A stretch of DNA of 64,000 nt, taken from assembly GCA_016790635.1 (NCBI GenBank), contig JAEUOR010000047.1, positions 57,227 to 121,226 on the forward strand, in the 5' to 3' direction. The notes under the pieces are model-generated. The model was not told where the DNA came from. It did no database searches and worked only from the letters and a program-made list of their open reading frames with translations. Position numbers and translations under genes: made by a program. Below, piece by piece: positions 24,152-33,389 of this stretch. The DNA comes from Burkholderiales bacterium. GTDB taxonomy: Bacteria > Pseudomonadota > Gammaproteobacteria > Burkholderiales > JAEUOS01. Position 1 is the stretch's first letter, and the number at the start of each line of letters is the position of its first letter.

Positions 24152-25506
24152 GTGCGTGCCCCCGCGGTGGCTTGATCGTCGACGCTGGCCCCGAATACGG
24201 TGACCTGGGTGCGGACGACCTCGCGCGGGATCAGGGCCGAGACCACGCCGATGCGCTCGGTGGCGCTGCGCCGGAAACCGCCGCCGCCGGCCGGGCCGTT
24301 GGTGCCGAGCGCCTCGACCTCCATCCCCAGGCGCTCGGCCTCGGCGCGCGTCGCATACAGGCCGGCTACCCGCATGCGCACCTCGTAGGGTTCGATATCG
24401 GCGCCGAAGTCGGAGCGGTGCACGGCATTGATGCCGACCAGGTCGTAGCGGGTGGCGGGCAGGTCCTCGCCGATGCGCTCGCGGATGATTGCGGCGGCCA
24501 GTTCGGCGCGCGCGCGCGCATTGGGCCCGGCGTAGGAGATCTCGCCTTCGCCCAGCCAGCCGGCGCGGTAGCCCACGCTGGCCTTGTAGGTGGGGGTGCG
24601 TTCGCGTCCGCGTCCGCCGGTCACGTGCACCCGGTCGTCGCCCAGGTCGGTCACGCGCACGCCGGTGAAGTCCGCGACCACGTCCGGGGTGATGTAGGCC
24701 GACGGGTCGGTGACCTCGTAGAGCAGCTGTTCCTTGACGGTCTGGGCCGAGACGAGACCACCGGTACCCGGCACCTTGCTGATCAGCGCCGAACCGTCGG
24801 CGTCGACCGCGGCGAACGGAAAGCCCAGGTGCGCGAGGCCCGGCACGTCCTTCTTGCCAGGGTCGGCAAAGTACCCGCCGGTCACCTGGCCCGCGCATTC
24901 GAGCAGGTGGCCGACCACGGTGGCGGCGCCCAGGCGCTGCCAGTCGTCCAGGCGCCAGCCAAAATGGTGCGCGATCGGCGCCACCGCCAGCGAGGGGTCG
25001 GCGATGCGTCCGCCGATGATGATGTCGGCGCCGGTCGCGATGGCCGGCAACAGCGCCTCGGCGCCCAGGTAGGCATTGGCGCTGACGATATCCTCGACCT
25101 CGGTCACCGGGCGCCCGGACTCCATGACCGGGATGCCGCGGTGCAGGTGTCCGGAGACCTCGTCGCCGGTGACGACCGCCACGCGCATCTTGAGGCCCAG
25201 CTCGCGCGCCAGCGCCAGGGTGCGCCGTCCGGCCGCCAGCGGATTGGCCGCGCCCATGTTGGTGATGAGGCGCACGCCGTTCTTCTTGAGTTCGGGCAGG
25301 AGGGTCGCCAGGCGCCGTTCCAGCAATGCATCGTAACCGGCCTCGGGGTCGCGCAGGCGCGCCAGGGTCGCCAGGGCGATGGTGCGCTCGGCCAGGCACT
25401 CCAGCATCAGCCAGTCCAGCCCGCCCTGCGAGGCCAGCAGCACCGCCGGTTCGAAGCGGTCGCCCTGGAAACCGGCGCCGCAGCCAATGCGCATGGTCTG
25501 CTTCAT
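24148..25506 (-). CDS. AtuA-like (DUF1446) acyclic terpene utilisation family protein
   Basis: A 452-residue protein of the AtuA/DUF1446 family. It has the conserved start MRIGCGAGFQGDR, LTYECLAERT-like stretch (LMLECLAERTIAL), VVTGDEV, and the GGRIADPSLAVAPI and GIVVGHLLECAGQ-type motifs. AtuA is essential for citronellol catabolism in Pseudomonas, but its reaction is not known. It overlaps the HAD gene and the small partner gene by four bases each, so the three form one translation unit. Confidence 0.88.
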   Translation of the reverse strand: MKQTMRIGCGAGFQGDRFEPAVLLASQGGLDWLMLECLAERTIALATLARLRDPEAGYDALLERRLATLLPELKKNGVRLITNMGAANPLAAGRRTLALARELGLKMRVAVVTGDEVSGHLHRGIPVMESGRPVTEVEDIVSANAYLGAEALLPAIATGADIIIGGRIADPSLAVAPIAHHFGWRLDDWQRLGAATVVGHLLECAGQVTGGYFADPGKKDVPGLAHLGFPFAAVDADGSALISKVPGTGGLVSAQTVKEQLLYEVTDPSAYITPDVVADFTGVRVTDLGDDRVHVTGGRGRERTPTYKASVGYRAGWLGEGEISYAGPNARARAELAAAIIRERIGEDLPATRYDLVGINAVHRSDFGADIEPYEVRMRVAGLYATRAEAERLGMEVEALGTNGPAGGGGFRRSATERIGVVSALIPREVVRTQVTVFGASVDDQATAGART

Positions 25507-26228
25507 GACCTGCTTTGTGCGGAAGTGTCCGCGGTGAGCCAGTCGGCCAGCGCGTTCAAGTCGGGAAACTCGGGCACGTCGTCGACAGGCAGGGGGTGTT
25601 CATCGGGCCAGGCACGGCCGTGGCGATTGATCCAGGCGGCGTGCAGTCCGAAGGCCTTGGGAGCAATGACGTCGTTGCCCGGGTCGTCGCCGGCGTACAG
25701 CATGGTGCCGGGCGCCAGTCCCATGCGTTCGGCACAGGCGGCGAAGATGCGTGCATCGGGCTTGGCCGCCCCCACTTCGTGCGCCGAGACCACCGTGTCG
25801 AAGCGCGCGTCGATGCCGATGGTCCGCAGGTCGGCGAAGCCATTGGAGATGACGCCCAGGCGATAGCGTTGCGCAAGGCGCTCCAGCGCCGGCAGCGCGT
25901 CCGGGTAGAAGCGGACCTTCTGGCGCTGGGCGCGAAAAAAATCGAACGCTTCTTCAGCCAGCGCGGCCGGCGCGCCGGCCTCGGCGAAGATCGCCGCGAT
26001 GGTGCCGCGGCGCAGCCCCAGCACGTCGTTGCGCAATTGCGGGCGCTCGGCGACGAGGCTTGCGCGCATCAGGCGCAGGGTGTTGATGTCCCAGATGGCG
26101 GCCACGGCGGGCGCATGCTCACGCACCCAGTCCGCCAGCGCGGCCTCGGCCCGGTCGATGACCGGGGCGATCGGCCAGAGGGTGTCGTCCAGATCGAGGA
26201 TGACAGCGTCGATTTCAGGTGGTCGCAT
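25503..26228 (-). CDS. HAD-superfamily hydrolase
   Basis: A 241-residue HAD phosphatase: nucleophile motif ILDLDDTLW (DxD), a helical cap, motif II as GVISNGF, a Lys in GAAKPDARIF and the acidic motif YAGDDPGND. It is similar to YjjG/PynA-type nucleotidases and 2-haloacid-type phosphatases. ATG 26228 starts at the fold; a longer frame upstream would be non-homologous. First gene of the leftward HAD/AtuA/small-partner unit, divergent from the FMN-GltS-like gene. Confidence 0.85.
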   Translation of the reverse strand: MRPPEIDAVILDLDDTLWPIAPVIDRAEAALADWVREHAPAVAAIWDINTLRLMRASLVAERPQLRNDVLGLRRGTIAAIFAEAGAPAALAEEAFDFFRAQRQKVRFYPDALPALERLAQRYRLGVISNGFADLRTIGIDARFDTVVSAHEVGAAKPDARIFAACAERMGLAPGTMLYAGDDPGNDVIAPKAFGLHAAWINRHGRAWPDEHPLPVDDVPEFPDLNALADWLTADTSAQSRS

Positions 26229-26288
26229 GCGCGGATTATCCGCCACTGGCGCGGCGATCAGGCACGCGAAGGCGCGCCAGCTTGCGGC

Positions 26289-26316
26289 TTGCAGCGGCAC
26301 GCGCTTGGCATACACT
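26289..26316 (+). promoter_or_regulatory. Weak promoter candidate for the FMN-binding glutamate synthase-like gene
   Basis: TTGCAG and TACACT lie 16 bases apart, about 60 bases before the start codon at 26372. The match to consensus is moderate (three and four of six). Confidence 0.3.
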
Positions 26317-26371
26317 GCGCCCGCGGCGGACCGTTTGCGCCGCGCATCGCAATACCGGCAAAGGAGACGCG

Positions 26372-27865
26372 ATGGAACACGCATTCGGCATGGCGGCCTA
26401 CGGCCTTGGCATCTTCGTTGCCTTTGTGGTCGCCGCGGCCCTTATCTTCCTGTTTGTCCGCGACGTCACGCAAAAGCAGCACACGATCCTGCGCAACTAT
26501 CCGATCGTCGGGCACCTGCGCTACTACTTCGAGGAACTGGGCGAGTACTTTCGCCAGTACTTCTTCATGGGCGACCGCGACGAGATGCCTTTCAATCGCG
26601 CGACGCGCTCGTGGATCTATCGCCTGGCCAAGAACGAGGGCGGGGTGATCGGCTTTGGCTCGACCTACGACCTGCATATTCCGGGCGCGCTGATCTTTGT
26701 CAACGCCGGCTTCCCGGTGCTGGAGGAGGAGCGTGCGCCGACGCCCTCGCTGGTGATCGGCGCCGGCTACGCCGCGCAGCCCTTTACGGCGCACTCGGTC
26801 TTCAATCTCTCCGGCATGAGCTTCGGCGCCATCTCGGAGCCGGCGGTGCGCGCCCTCTCGCGCGGCGCGAAGGAGGCCGGCTGCTGGATGGACACCGGCG
26901 AGGGCGGGCTCTCGCCGTTTCACCTGGAGGGCGGCTGCGACATCATCATGCAGATCGGCACCGCCAAATACGGGGTGCGCGACGAGCACGGCAACCTCTC
27001 GCCCAAGCGACTGCGCGAAATCGCCGCGCACGAGCAGGTGCGCGCATTCGAACTCAAGCTGTCGCAGGGGGCCAAGCCCGGCAAGGGCGGCGTGCTGCCC
27101 GGCGCCAAGGTCACTCCGATCATCGCCCAGGTGCGCGGCATCCCGGTGGGGCAGGATTCGATCAGCCCGAACCGGCATCGCGACATCGCCACCATCGACG
27201 AACTCATCGACAGCATCGCGCGCATCCGCGACATCACCGGCAAGCCGGTCGGCATCAAGACCGCGATCGGCGGCTGGCGCTTCATCAATGAACTGTGCGA
27301 CACCATCAACCGCCGCGGGCTGGCCGTGGCGCCCGACTTCCTGGTCATCGACGGCGGCGAGGGCGGCACCGGCGCCGCGCCGCAGGCGCTGGCCGACCAC
27401 GTCGGCCTCTCGATCGACGAAGCGCTGCCGCGGGTGGCCGACTCGCTCATGCAGGCCGGGCTCAAGGGGCGCATACGCCTGGTCGGCTCGGGCAAGATCG
27501 TCACCTCCGCGCGCGCTGCCTGGGCGCTGTGCGCCGGTGCAGACTTCATCAACTCCGCGCGCGGCTTCATGTTCTCGCTGGGCTGCATCCAGGCGCTGCG
27601 TTGCCACCAGAACACCTGCCCGACCGGCATCACCACCCACAACCCGCGCCTGCAGCGCGGCCTGGTGGTCGAGGAAAAGGCCGTGCGGGTGGCCAATTAC
27701 TGCAAGAACATGAACAAGGAGATCGACATGATCGCCCATTCGTGCGGGCTCACCAACGCGCGCGAGTTCACTCGCGAGCATGTGCGCCTGGTGCAGGCCG
27801 ACGGCAGCAGCCGGGCGCTCAACATGATCTATCCGTATCCGGAGGCGCTCAAGCGGGCGGCCTGA
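26372..27865 (+). CDS. FMN-binding glutamate synthase-family protein (membrane-anchored)
   Basis: A 497-residue protein with one N-terminal membrane helix (about residues 8-28), then the GltB-type FMN barrel: LSGMSFGAISEPAVRALSRG, GEGGLSPFH, the IDGGEGGTGAAP loop and the [3Fe-4S]-like Cys motif GCIQALRCHQNTCPTGI. It lacks the glutaminase and FAD domains, as expected of the single-subunit "FMN-binding glutamate synthase family", whose role is not certain. AGGAG precedes the ATG. Stand-alone gene. Confidence 0.88.
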   Translation: MEHAFGMAAYGLGIFVAFVVAAALIFLFVRDVTQKQHTILRNYPIVGHLRYYFEELGEYFRQYFFMGDRDEMPFNRATRSWIYRLAKNEGGVIGFGSTYDLHIPGALIFVNAGFPVLEEERAPTPSLVIGAGYAAQPFTAHSVFNLSGMSFGAISEPAVRALSRGAKEAGCWMDTGEGGLSPFHLEGGCDIIMQIGTAKYGVRDEHGNLSPKRLREIAAHEQVRAFELKLSQGAKPGKGGVLPGAKVTPIIAQVRGIPVGQDSISPNRHRDIATIDELIDSIARIRDITGKPVGIKTAIGGWRFINELCDTINRRGLAVAPDFLVIDGGEGGTGAAPQALADHVGLSIDEALPRVADSLMQAGLKGRIRLVGSGKIVTSARAAWALCAGADFINSARGFMFSLGCIQALRCHQNTCPTGITTHNPRLQRGLVVEEKAVRVANYCKNMNKEIDMIAHSCGLTNAREFTREHVRLVQADGSSRALNMIYPYPEALKRAA

Positions 27866-27944
27866 AAGTGCGCGTTCTTCTCTGCGCGACCCTGGCGATC
27901 GAGCGATCCATGTCGGTCATCGCGATGCCGCGACGCGCAGATCC

Positions 27945-28778
27945 ATGAGAGAGGTCACGCTGCCCGGGGGCGAGCGCGTGCCCGCGCTGGGGCAGGGCAC
28001 CTGGCATATCGGCGACCACAAAGGTACCCGCGCCGAGGAGATCGCCACCTTGAAGGAAGGCCTGGACCTGGGGCTCTCGCTGATCGACACCGCCGAGATG
28101 TACGGCGAGGGCGCGGCCGAGGAACTGGTCGGGGAGGCCATTGCCGGGCGTCGCGACCAGGCCTTCATCGTCAGCAAGGTCTACCCGCACAACGCCACGC
28201 GCCGCGGCGTCATCGCCGCCTGCGAGCGCAGCCTCAAGCGCCTGGGCACCGACCGCATCGACCTGTACCTGCTGCACTGGCGCGGCAGCGTGCCCTTTGC
28301 CCAGACCATCGCCGGCTTCGAGGACCTGAAGGCGGCCGGCAAGATCCGCCACTACGGCGTCTCCAACCTGGACATCGGCGACATGCGCGAATGGTGGGCC
28401 AGTGCCGGCGGGCGATCGGTCGCGACCAACCAGATCCTCTACAACCTGACGCGCCGCGGGCCGGAATGGGACCTGCTGCCCTGGCTGGCCGAGCGGCACA
28501 TCCCGCTGATGGCGTACTCGCCGATAGAGCAGGCCGCGCTGCTCGAACATCCGGGCCTCGTGGCCTTCGCACGCGAGCACGCCATGACGCCGGCACAGGC
28601 AGCGCTGGCCTGGCTGATGCGGCGCGACGACGTGATCGTCATCCCCAAGACCGGCCAGCGCGCACGGCTGCGCGAGAACGCCGCGGCGCGCGACATCGTC
28701 CTGGATCACGCGCATCTGGCCGCGCTGGACCGGCTCTTTCCGCCGCCGCGCAAGGCGCGGGCGCTGGAGATGCTCTAG
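27945..28778 (+). CDS. Aldo/keto reductase
   Basis: A 277-residue AKR TIM barrel similar to the DkgA-like group. Seen are LIDTAEMYGEG (Asp and Tyr of the tetrad), FIVSKVYPHN (Lys), LHWRGSVPF (His) and the nucleotide motif VIPKTGQRARLREN. It reduces aldehydes or ketones with NADPH. It starts 80 bases after the previous gene. Ends convergently, 19 bases from the PanB-like stop. Confidence 0.9.
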   Translation: MREVTLPGGERVPALGQGTWHIGDHKGTRAEEIATLKEGLDLGLSLIDTAEMYGEGAAEELVGEAIAGRRDQAFIVSKVYPHNATRRGVIAACERSLKRLGTDRIDLYLLHWRGSVPFAQTIAGFEDLKAAGKIRHYGVSNLDIGDMREWWASAGGRSVATNQILYNLTRRGPEWDLLPWLAERHIPLMAYSPIEQAALLEHPGLVAFAREHAMTPAQAALAWLMRRDDVIVIPKTGQRARLRENAAARDIVLDHAHLAALDRLFPPPRKARALEML

Positions 28779-28797
28779 CAGTCCAGGCGTTGCGCCT

Positions 28798-29700
28798 TCA
28801 GCGCTTGCCTTCCAGCTTCTCCAGGAACCCGTCGATCAGGCCCGCCGGCGCCTTGACGATGTGCTCGGTGCCGGGAAATCCGCCGCTGCGCACATCGGCA
28901 ATGAACTCCTTGAAGGCCGCCACGCGCTCGGCCTGCATCTCCTGCTTCATCTTGTACAGGTCGCGGTACTGCTTGGTGTGACGCGGGTAGGGCGGGCCGT
29001 TGTTGCCCAGGATGTCGTCAGCAAACAGGAACTGGATGTCGCCGCCGCCGCCCGCGCCGATCGACGAGGTGAGGAGGGTGGTGCGCTTGCTGATCTGGGC
29101 CAGGAGTTCGGCGGGGATCACCTCGACCTCGACCGCCCACGCGCCGGCAGCCTCGAGCTTCTTGATCTCATCGAAGACCCACAGGGCCTCGTCGAGGGTC
29201 TTGCCCACCGCGCGCAGCCCGCCGGTCCAGGTGCTGCGGCGCGGCACCAGCCCGGCGTGACCCTCGATGGGTATTCCCGCCTCGGTGGCCGCCACCACGA
29301 AGCGCGGCGACCACTGGCACATGATCCCGTCCGCCCCCAGTTCCATGGCCTGATAGCCGATGCGCACCGCCTCGTCCGCCGTGGCGGCGGCCACCAGCGG
29401 TACCGAGAAAGACATGAAGGTGTTGGGCGCGGCACGCCTGAGCGCCGCGGCGAGCTCCGGGCGCTTGGGGTCGAAGCGCACCTTCATGGTGTCGATGCCG
29501 GCCGCTTCCGCCGCGGCCGCTTCCTCCGGCGAAAACGCCAGGGTTTCGGTCAAGACCCGCTTGCCCTTCAAGTCGCGCAAGTCCTTGACGGTGTAATTGC
29601 GCGTGCCATAGGCGCCGCCCAAGGTCATGATGCGCTTCAGGCCGCGCGCTGCCGCATCGCGTGGAGGAATGCCGCCGTCGCCGGTTGCGTGGGTTGCCAT
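28798..29700 (-). CDS. PanB-fold (KPHMT/PEP mutase superfamily) protein without PanB metal ligands
   Basis: The 300-residue sequence aligns by eye with E. coli PanB: IEGHAGLVPRRSTWTGG, LEAAGAWAVEVEVIP (catalytic Glu kept), IGAGGGGDIQFLFADDILG, PRHTKQYRDL and a C-terminal GGFPGTEH. However, the PanB Mg2+ ligands seem absent: the second Asp (in ADLPF) is Ser here (SFSVPL), the first Asp region (VGDSLG) is missing, and the Lys of KIEGG is Cys. It is therefore a paralogue with a different reaction or metal use, not a safe pantothenate gene. An ATG at 29700 matches the domain start. Confidence 0.75.
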   Translation of the reverse strand: MATHATGDGGIPPRDAAARGLKRIMTLGGAYGTRNYTVKDLRDLKGKRVLTETLAFSPEEAAAAEAAGIDTMKVRFDPKRPELAAALRRAAPNTFMSFSVPLVAAATADEAVRIGYQAMELGADGIMCQWSPRFVVAATEAGIPIEGHAGLVPRRSTWTGGLRAVGKTLDEALWVFDEIKKLEAAGAWAVEVEVIPAELLAQISKRTTLLTSSIGAGGGGDIQFLFADDILGNNGPPYPRHTKQYRDLYKMKQEMQAERVAAFKEFIADVRSGGFPGTEHIVKAPAGLIDGFLEKLEGKR

Positions 29701-29822
29701 GGTGGGGTGCTCCGTAGTCTGTGCGAGAAAAGGTGGTTGCTGGTTCGGCGGGGAGGCGCAGGCCGAAAGCCGTGCTGAGGGCATTCTGCCATCCACGGGT
29801 CAAAACCCGGGAAATCTTTCAC

Positions 29823-30365
29823 TTACAGCAACCGCAGCGAAGACACCATCATCCCGCCCAGCGACAGCACGATCGCGAACGCCAGGATCGAGATGCCGAC
29901 AAACTCGGTACTCTCGTCCTGCTTTATGTCAAGCAGCGCACTGGCCCCGGCGCCGCACTGTGCAAGCGAGACCAGCGCGGCCAGCATGCCGAGGACGAAC
30001 ATCGGCATCAGGAACAGTGTGAGTCCCGCCAGCCACAGGGGCCGCGCGGCGTGCACGGCGACGCGAAACGCCGCGGCGTAGTCAGGTTGTTGGCGATACA
30101 TGTGCGCCAGGCGCTGCATGACGGCGGCCAGCACTAAGGGCGCGGCGGCGGCGATGAGGAACGCCCCCAGTCCCACGCGCAGCGCGTCGGCGGCGCTTGT
30201 CGAATAGCCCCACACCGGGTGCCAATCGCGATTGAAGAACGCGCTGCCCAGATAAAAAGCCAGGCCGACGCCTGCCGAATGCGGCAGCGCGATGCGCAGC
30301 CACAGGTGCACCACCGGGTCGCGCGCTTGCGCGATCGCTGCCCAGTCCGGGCGCAGCAGGCTCAA
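29823..30365 (-). CDS. Yip1-like small membrane protein
   Basis: A 180-residue protein with about four or five hydrophobic segments and a cytoplasmic N terminus, resembling bacterial YIP1-domain (Yip1/DUF1282) membrane proteins. A TTG start at 30365 overlaps the sulfatase stop (TTGA); no ATG is available nearby. Function unknown. The position suggests co-expression with the sulfatase. Confidence 0.7.
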   Translation of the reverse strand: MSLLRPDWAAIAQARDPVVHLWLRIALPHSAGVGLAFYLGSAFFNRDWHPVWGYSTSAADALRVGLGAFLIAAAAPLVLAAVMQRLAHMYRQQPDYAAAFRVAVHAARPLWLAGLTLFLMPMFVLGMLAALVSLAQCGAGASALLDIKQDESTEFVGISILAFAIVLSLGGMMVSSLRLL

Positions 30366-31681
30366 TGCGTGGGGCGCGGCATGTCGGCTTCGCCGAACAC
30401 CAGGCTGGCACGCGCCCCCGGCGGGATGCCCGGCATGTCCTCCGACCAGGCTTCCCACGCCGCCTTGAGTTGGGCAAAGCGCGCCGGTTCGCGCTCGCGC
30501 AGGTTGGCGCGCTCGTGGCTGTCTTGCGCCAGGTCGAACAGGTACTCGTGCTCGCCCACGCGCAGGTACTTCCACGTGCCCAGGCGCACGGCGCGCTGGC
30601 CGCGGTGGGTGGTGCGCCAGAAAAGGCCGCGACCCGGGTCCCAGCCCGGGTCATCCATCAAAGGCAGCAGCGAGATGCCATCGAGCGGATAGTCGGGATG
30701 CGCAGCCACACCGGCGGCGGCCAGGAAGGTCGCGCTCCAGTCCATGGTCATGACCGGCGTGGCGCACTTCGATCCGGCGCGAATGCGCGCGGGCCAGTGC
30801 GCGATCAGGGGCACGCGGATGCCGCCTTCCAGCAGGTCCATCTTGCCGCCGATGAAGGGCCACACATCCGAGAAGCGCTCGCCGCCGTTGTCGGAGGTAA
30901 AGACGATCAGGGTGTCCTCGAGCATGCCGCGCCGGGCCAGGGCGTCGACGATGCGTCCGACACCCTCGTCCATGTGCGCGATCATGCGCCGGTAGGTCGC
31001 GACCGACCCGCCGTCCATGTGATTGACCTTGTTGCCGATACGCTCCGACTCGGCGCGATCCTCGCGCGTTTCCCAGGGCCAGTGCGGCGCGGTGTAGTGC
31101 ACGCTGATCATGAACGGTACATCGGCCTCTTGCGTGCCGATGTAGTCGACCGTCTTTCCGGTGATCAGGTCGGTCATGTAGGTCTGGCTTTCGACCTCGG
31201 TCTCGTTGTCCCACAGGTCGTGCACGCCGCTGCGGTCGACGTGGCTGAAGTAATCCAGCCCGCCGGAGAGGGCGCCAAAGAAAGTGCCGTAGCCGCTCTT
31301 GCGCGGCCCGTAGTGCGGCGGGTAGCCCAGGTGCCACTTGCCGAAGAGCGCCGTCGAATAGCCGGCAGCCGCCAGCAGCGACGGGATGGTCGGGTGCGCG
31401 GGGTCGATGCCCATGCCTTCCACGCCGCGCGCGCGCCCGGCCAGCGGTTCCTCCGACCCGGCCGGCACGCGGTACTGGTAGCGCCCGGTGATCAAGGCAA
31501 AGCGGGTCGGCGAGCACACCGGGGAATTGGAGTAGCCGTCGGAGAAGAGCATGCCGCCCGCGGCCAGGCGGTCCAGGCACGGCGTGCCGTCCATGCCCGG
31601 CGCGATGTGTGCGCCGGTCACGCCCAGGTCGGCGTAGCCCAGGTCGTCGGCCATGATGAAGATCAGGTTGGGTCGGCGCAT
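30362..31681 (-). CDS. Type I sulfatase (arylsulfatase family)
   Basis: A 439-residue sulfatase: N-terminal metal motif RRPNLIFIMADDLGYADLG, the formylglycine site in VCSPTR (C-x-P-x-R), then KWHLGYPP and FTSDNGGE. The Cys must be converted to formylglycine by a sulfatase-modifying enzyme; none is in the window. There is no signal peptide, so it would be cytoplasmic, unlike most secreted sulfatases. Two bases separate it from the upstream SDR stop. Likely acts on a sulfate ester or phosphonate taken up by the cell. Confidence 0.88.
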   Translation of the reverse strand: MRRPNLIFIMADDLGYADLGVTGAHIAPGMDGTPCLDRLAAGGMLFSDGYSNSPVCSPTRFALITGRYQYRVPAGSEEPLAGRARGVEGMGIDPAHPTIPSLLAAAGYSTALFGKWHLGYPPHYGPRKSGYGTFFGALSGGLDYFSHVDRSGVHDLWDNETEVESQTYMTDLITGKTVDYIGTQEADVPFMISVHYTAPHWPWETREDRAESERIGNKVNHMDGGSVATYRRMIAHMDEGVGRIVDALARRGMLEDTLIVFTSDNGGERFSDVWPFIGGKMDLLEGGIRVPLIAHWPARIRAGSKCATPVMTMDWSATFLAAAGVAAHPDYPLDGISLLPLMDDPGWDPGRGLFWRTTHRGQRAVRLGTWKYLRVGEHEYLFDLAQDSHERANLREREPARFAQLKAAWEAWSEDMPGIPPGARASLVFGEADMPRPTH

Positions 31682-31683
31682 GC

Positions 31684-32505
31684 TCACAGGCCCCCGGTGA
31701 CCATGAGGACCTGTCCGCTCACGTAGTCGGCCTCCGGTGTGCACAAGAGATAGATCGCGTTGGCCGCCTCCTCGGGCGTGCCGCCGCGGCCCAGCGGAAT
31801 GCCGGCTTCCATCATGCGCACCTGCTGGGCCGGCACGCCGGCCGGCAGCGTGCGCCCGCCGATGTCGACGGTGGCGCCGCCGGGGCCGGTGGCCTGGGTC
31901 ATGCGCGTGACGATATAGCCGAACGCGACCGCGTTGACGTTGACCTTGTAGCGACCCCACTCCTTGGCCAGCGTGCGCGTCATGCCGGTGACCCCCGCCT
32001 TGGCGGTCGAATAATTGGTCTGCCCCGGGTTGCCGTTGGTGCCGGAGATCGAGGACACGTTGACCACCTTGCGGAAAATCTCCTGCCCGGCCTCGGCCTC
32101 GCGTTTGGCCGCCTCGCGGATGAAGCCGATGGCCTCGCGCAATATGCGAAACGGCGCCTTCAGGTGCACATCCAGGATGGCGTCGAACTGCTCGTCGCTC
32201 ATCTTCTGGATCACCGCGTCCCAGGTGTAGCCGGCGTTGTTGACGATGATGTCCAGGCCGTTCCAGGTGTCGATGGCGGCGCCGACGAAGCGCGCGGCGA
32301 AATCGCTGTCGGTGACGCTGCCGACGACGGCGATGGCCTCGCCGCCGGCGGCGCGGATCGCATCGACGGTCTCGGTGGCGGGCGCCGCATCGAGGTCGTT
32401 GACGACCACGCGCGCGCCTTCAGCGGCGAGTTTCAGGGCGCAGGCGCGGCCGATGCCGCGGCCCGATCCACTGACGATCGCCACCTTGCCGGCGAGTTTT
32501 TTCAT
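31684..32505 (-). CDS. Short-chain dehydrogenase/reductase (FabG-like)
   Basis: A 273-residue classical SDR with SGSGRGIGRA (Gly motif), IIVNNAGYTWD, catalytic Ser in NVSSISG and Y-x3-K in TNYSTAKAG, and a typical end (YVSGQVLMVTGGL). It has an insertion around residues 130-150 (EAAKREAEAGQEIF). Start ATG has AGGAGTGA upstream. It is followed by the sulfatase, suggesting oxidation of an alcohol before or after desulfation. Confidence 0.9.
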   Translation of the reverse strand: MKKLAGKVAIVSGSGRGIGRACALKLAAEGARVVVNDLDAAPATETVDAIRAAGGEAIAVVGSVTDSDFAARFVGAAIDTWNGLDIIVNNAGYTWDAVIQKMSDEQFDAILDVHLKAPFRILREAIGFIREAAKREAEAGQEIFRKVVNVSSISGTNGNPGQTNYSTAKAGVTGMTRTLAKEWGRYKVNVNAVAFGYIVTRMTQATGPGGATVDIGGRTLPAGVPAQQVRMMEAGIPLGRGGTPEEAANAIYLLCTPEADYVSGQVLMVTGGL

Positions 32506-32550
32506 GAAGTCACTCCTGCAAAGAATGCAAGTGCGGCGGGAGCCGCATGC

Positions 32551-33282
32551 TCACGGGCTGGCGCTCGAGGCTTCCCAAGGGGCAGAGGGCAGCGCCGGGG
32601 CGCGCTGCGCGGGCGCCGGTGTTGTCGACGGCACGGATGCCGGCGGGGCAGCGTTGCGCGCGTTGCGCTCGGCCAAGGCCTTGATGAGCCCGTCGATGCC
32701 GCCATCGCGCTCCATGACCACCGCGAAGTTGGCGCTGTAGAGGCGCACGATCTGCACGTTCTCCGCGCGCAGATCGTGAATGCGCCAGGATTGCCCGGCG
32801 CGGTGGAGGCTCACGAACATGGGCTGCATCGGCGACTCGCCCGGGCTCCTCGCCTGGCGCACGTTGATGCGCACCACCACCGGCTCCTTGGCCGCGTTGG
32901 CCGGCTCGACGGCGAACTCCTCGTCTTCGTAGGTCGCGATCAGGCGCGCCACCACGTGGGTCAGGAGGGCGCTGAACTCGCGGGTCAGCGCGCCGCGTTG
33001 TGCCGCGCTGGCGCTGCTCCACGCACGTCCGGCGGCATCGCGCGTGATGCGTTCGAAGTCGACCTGGGGGACGATGCTCCGGCGCGTGATCGCCAGCGCC
33101 GCCTCGATCGGGATCGACCCGGGTTGGCGCGCACGCTCGGCCTTGAGCGCCGTCACCGTCGCGTCCACGACCTCCTTGACCACTCCCTCGGGCGTGCGCT
33201 GCGCGAGGGCGGCGCCACCGGCGAGTGCGAGGGCGCCGCCCAGGACGAAGGCGCTCCATCGATGCATGCTGCAAGCGGTCAT
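32551..33282 (-). CDS. MlaC/Ttg2D-like phospholipid-binding protein
   Basis: A 243-residue exported protein: signal peptide (MHRWSAFVLGGALALAGGAALA), then a MlaC domain with an RTPEGVVKEVVDATVTALKA helix, FERITRDAAGRAW and VRINVRQ strands. MlaC shuttles phospholipid between outer and inner membrane. No mlaABDEF is near, and it lies just upstream of the SDR/sulfatase/Yip1 genes. The C-terminal 30 residues are Pro/Ala-rich. I took the ATG at 33282 because GGAAAG lies seven bases upstream. Confidence 0.85.
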   Translation of the reverse strand: MTACSMHRWSAFVLGGALALAGGAALAQRTPEGVVKEVVDATVTALKAERARQPGSIPIEAALAITRRSIVPQVDFERITRDAAGRAWSSASAAQRGALTREFSALLTHVVARLIATYEDEEFAVEPANAAKEPVVVRINVRQARSPGESPMQPMFVSLHRAGQSWRIHDLRAENVQIVRLYSANFAVVMERDGGIDGLIKALAERNARNAAPPASVPSTTPAPAQRAPALPSAPWEASSASP

Positions 33283-33352
33283 GCGCGGCTTTCCGGTGAG
33301 GTGGAGGGACAGCACGGTTCGACGCGATCGATTCTACGCCCAGCGCGCCGCG

Positions 33353-33358
33353 CATAAT
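33353..33358 (+). promoter_or_regulatory. -10-like element CATAAT before the DUF169 gene
   Basis: CATAAT (five of six matches) lies 37 bases before the DUF169 start. No clear -35. Confidence 0.3.
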
Positions 33359-33389
33359 TGGGCATCACGATCCGACCTGCGGAGTGCCG

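Noticed and set aside
28798..29700. Calling the PanB-fold gene panB
   Set aside because: Key metal-ligand residues of ketopantoate hydroxymethyltransferase are absent.
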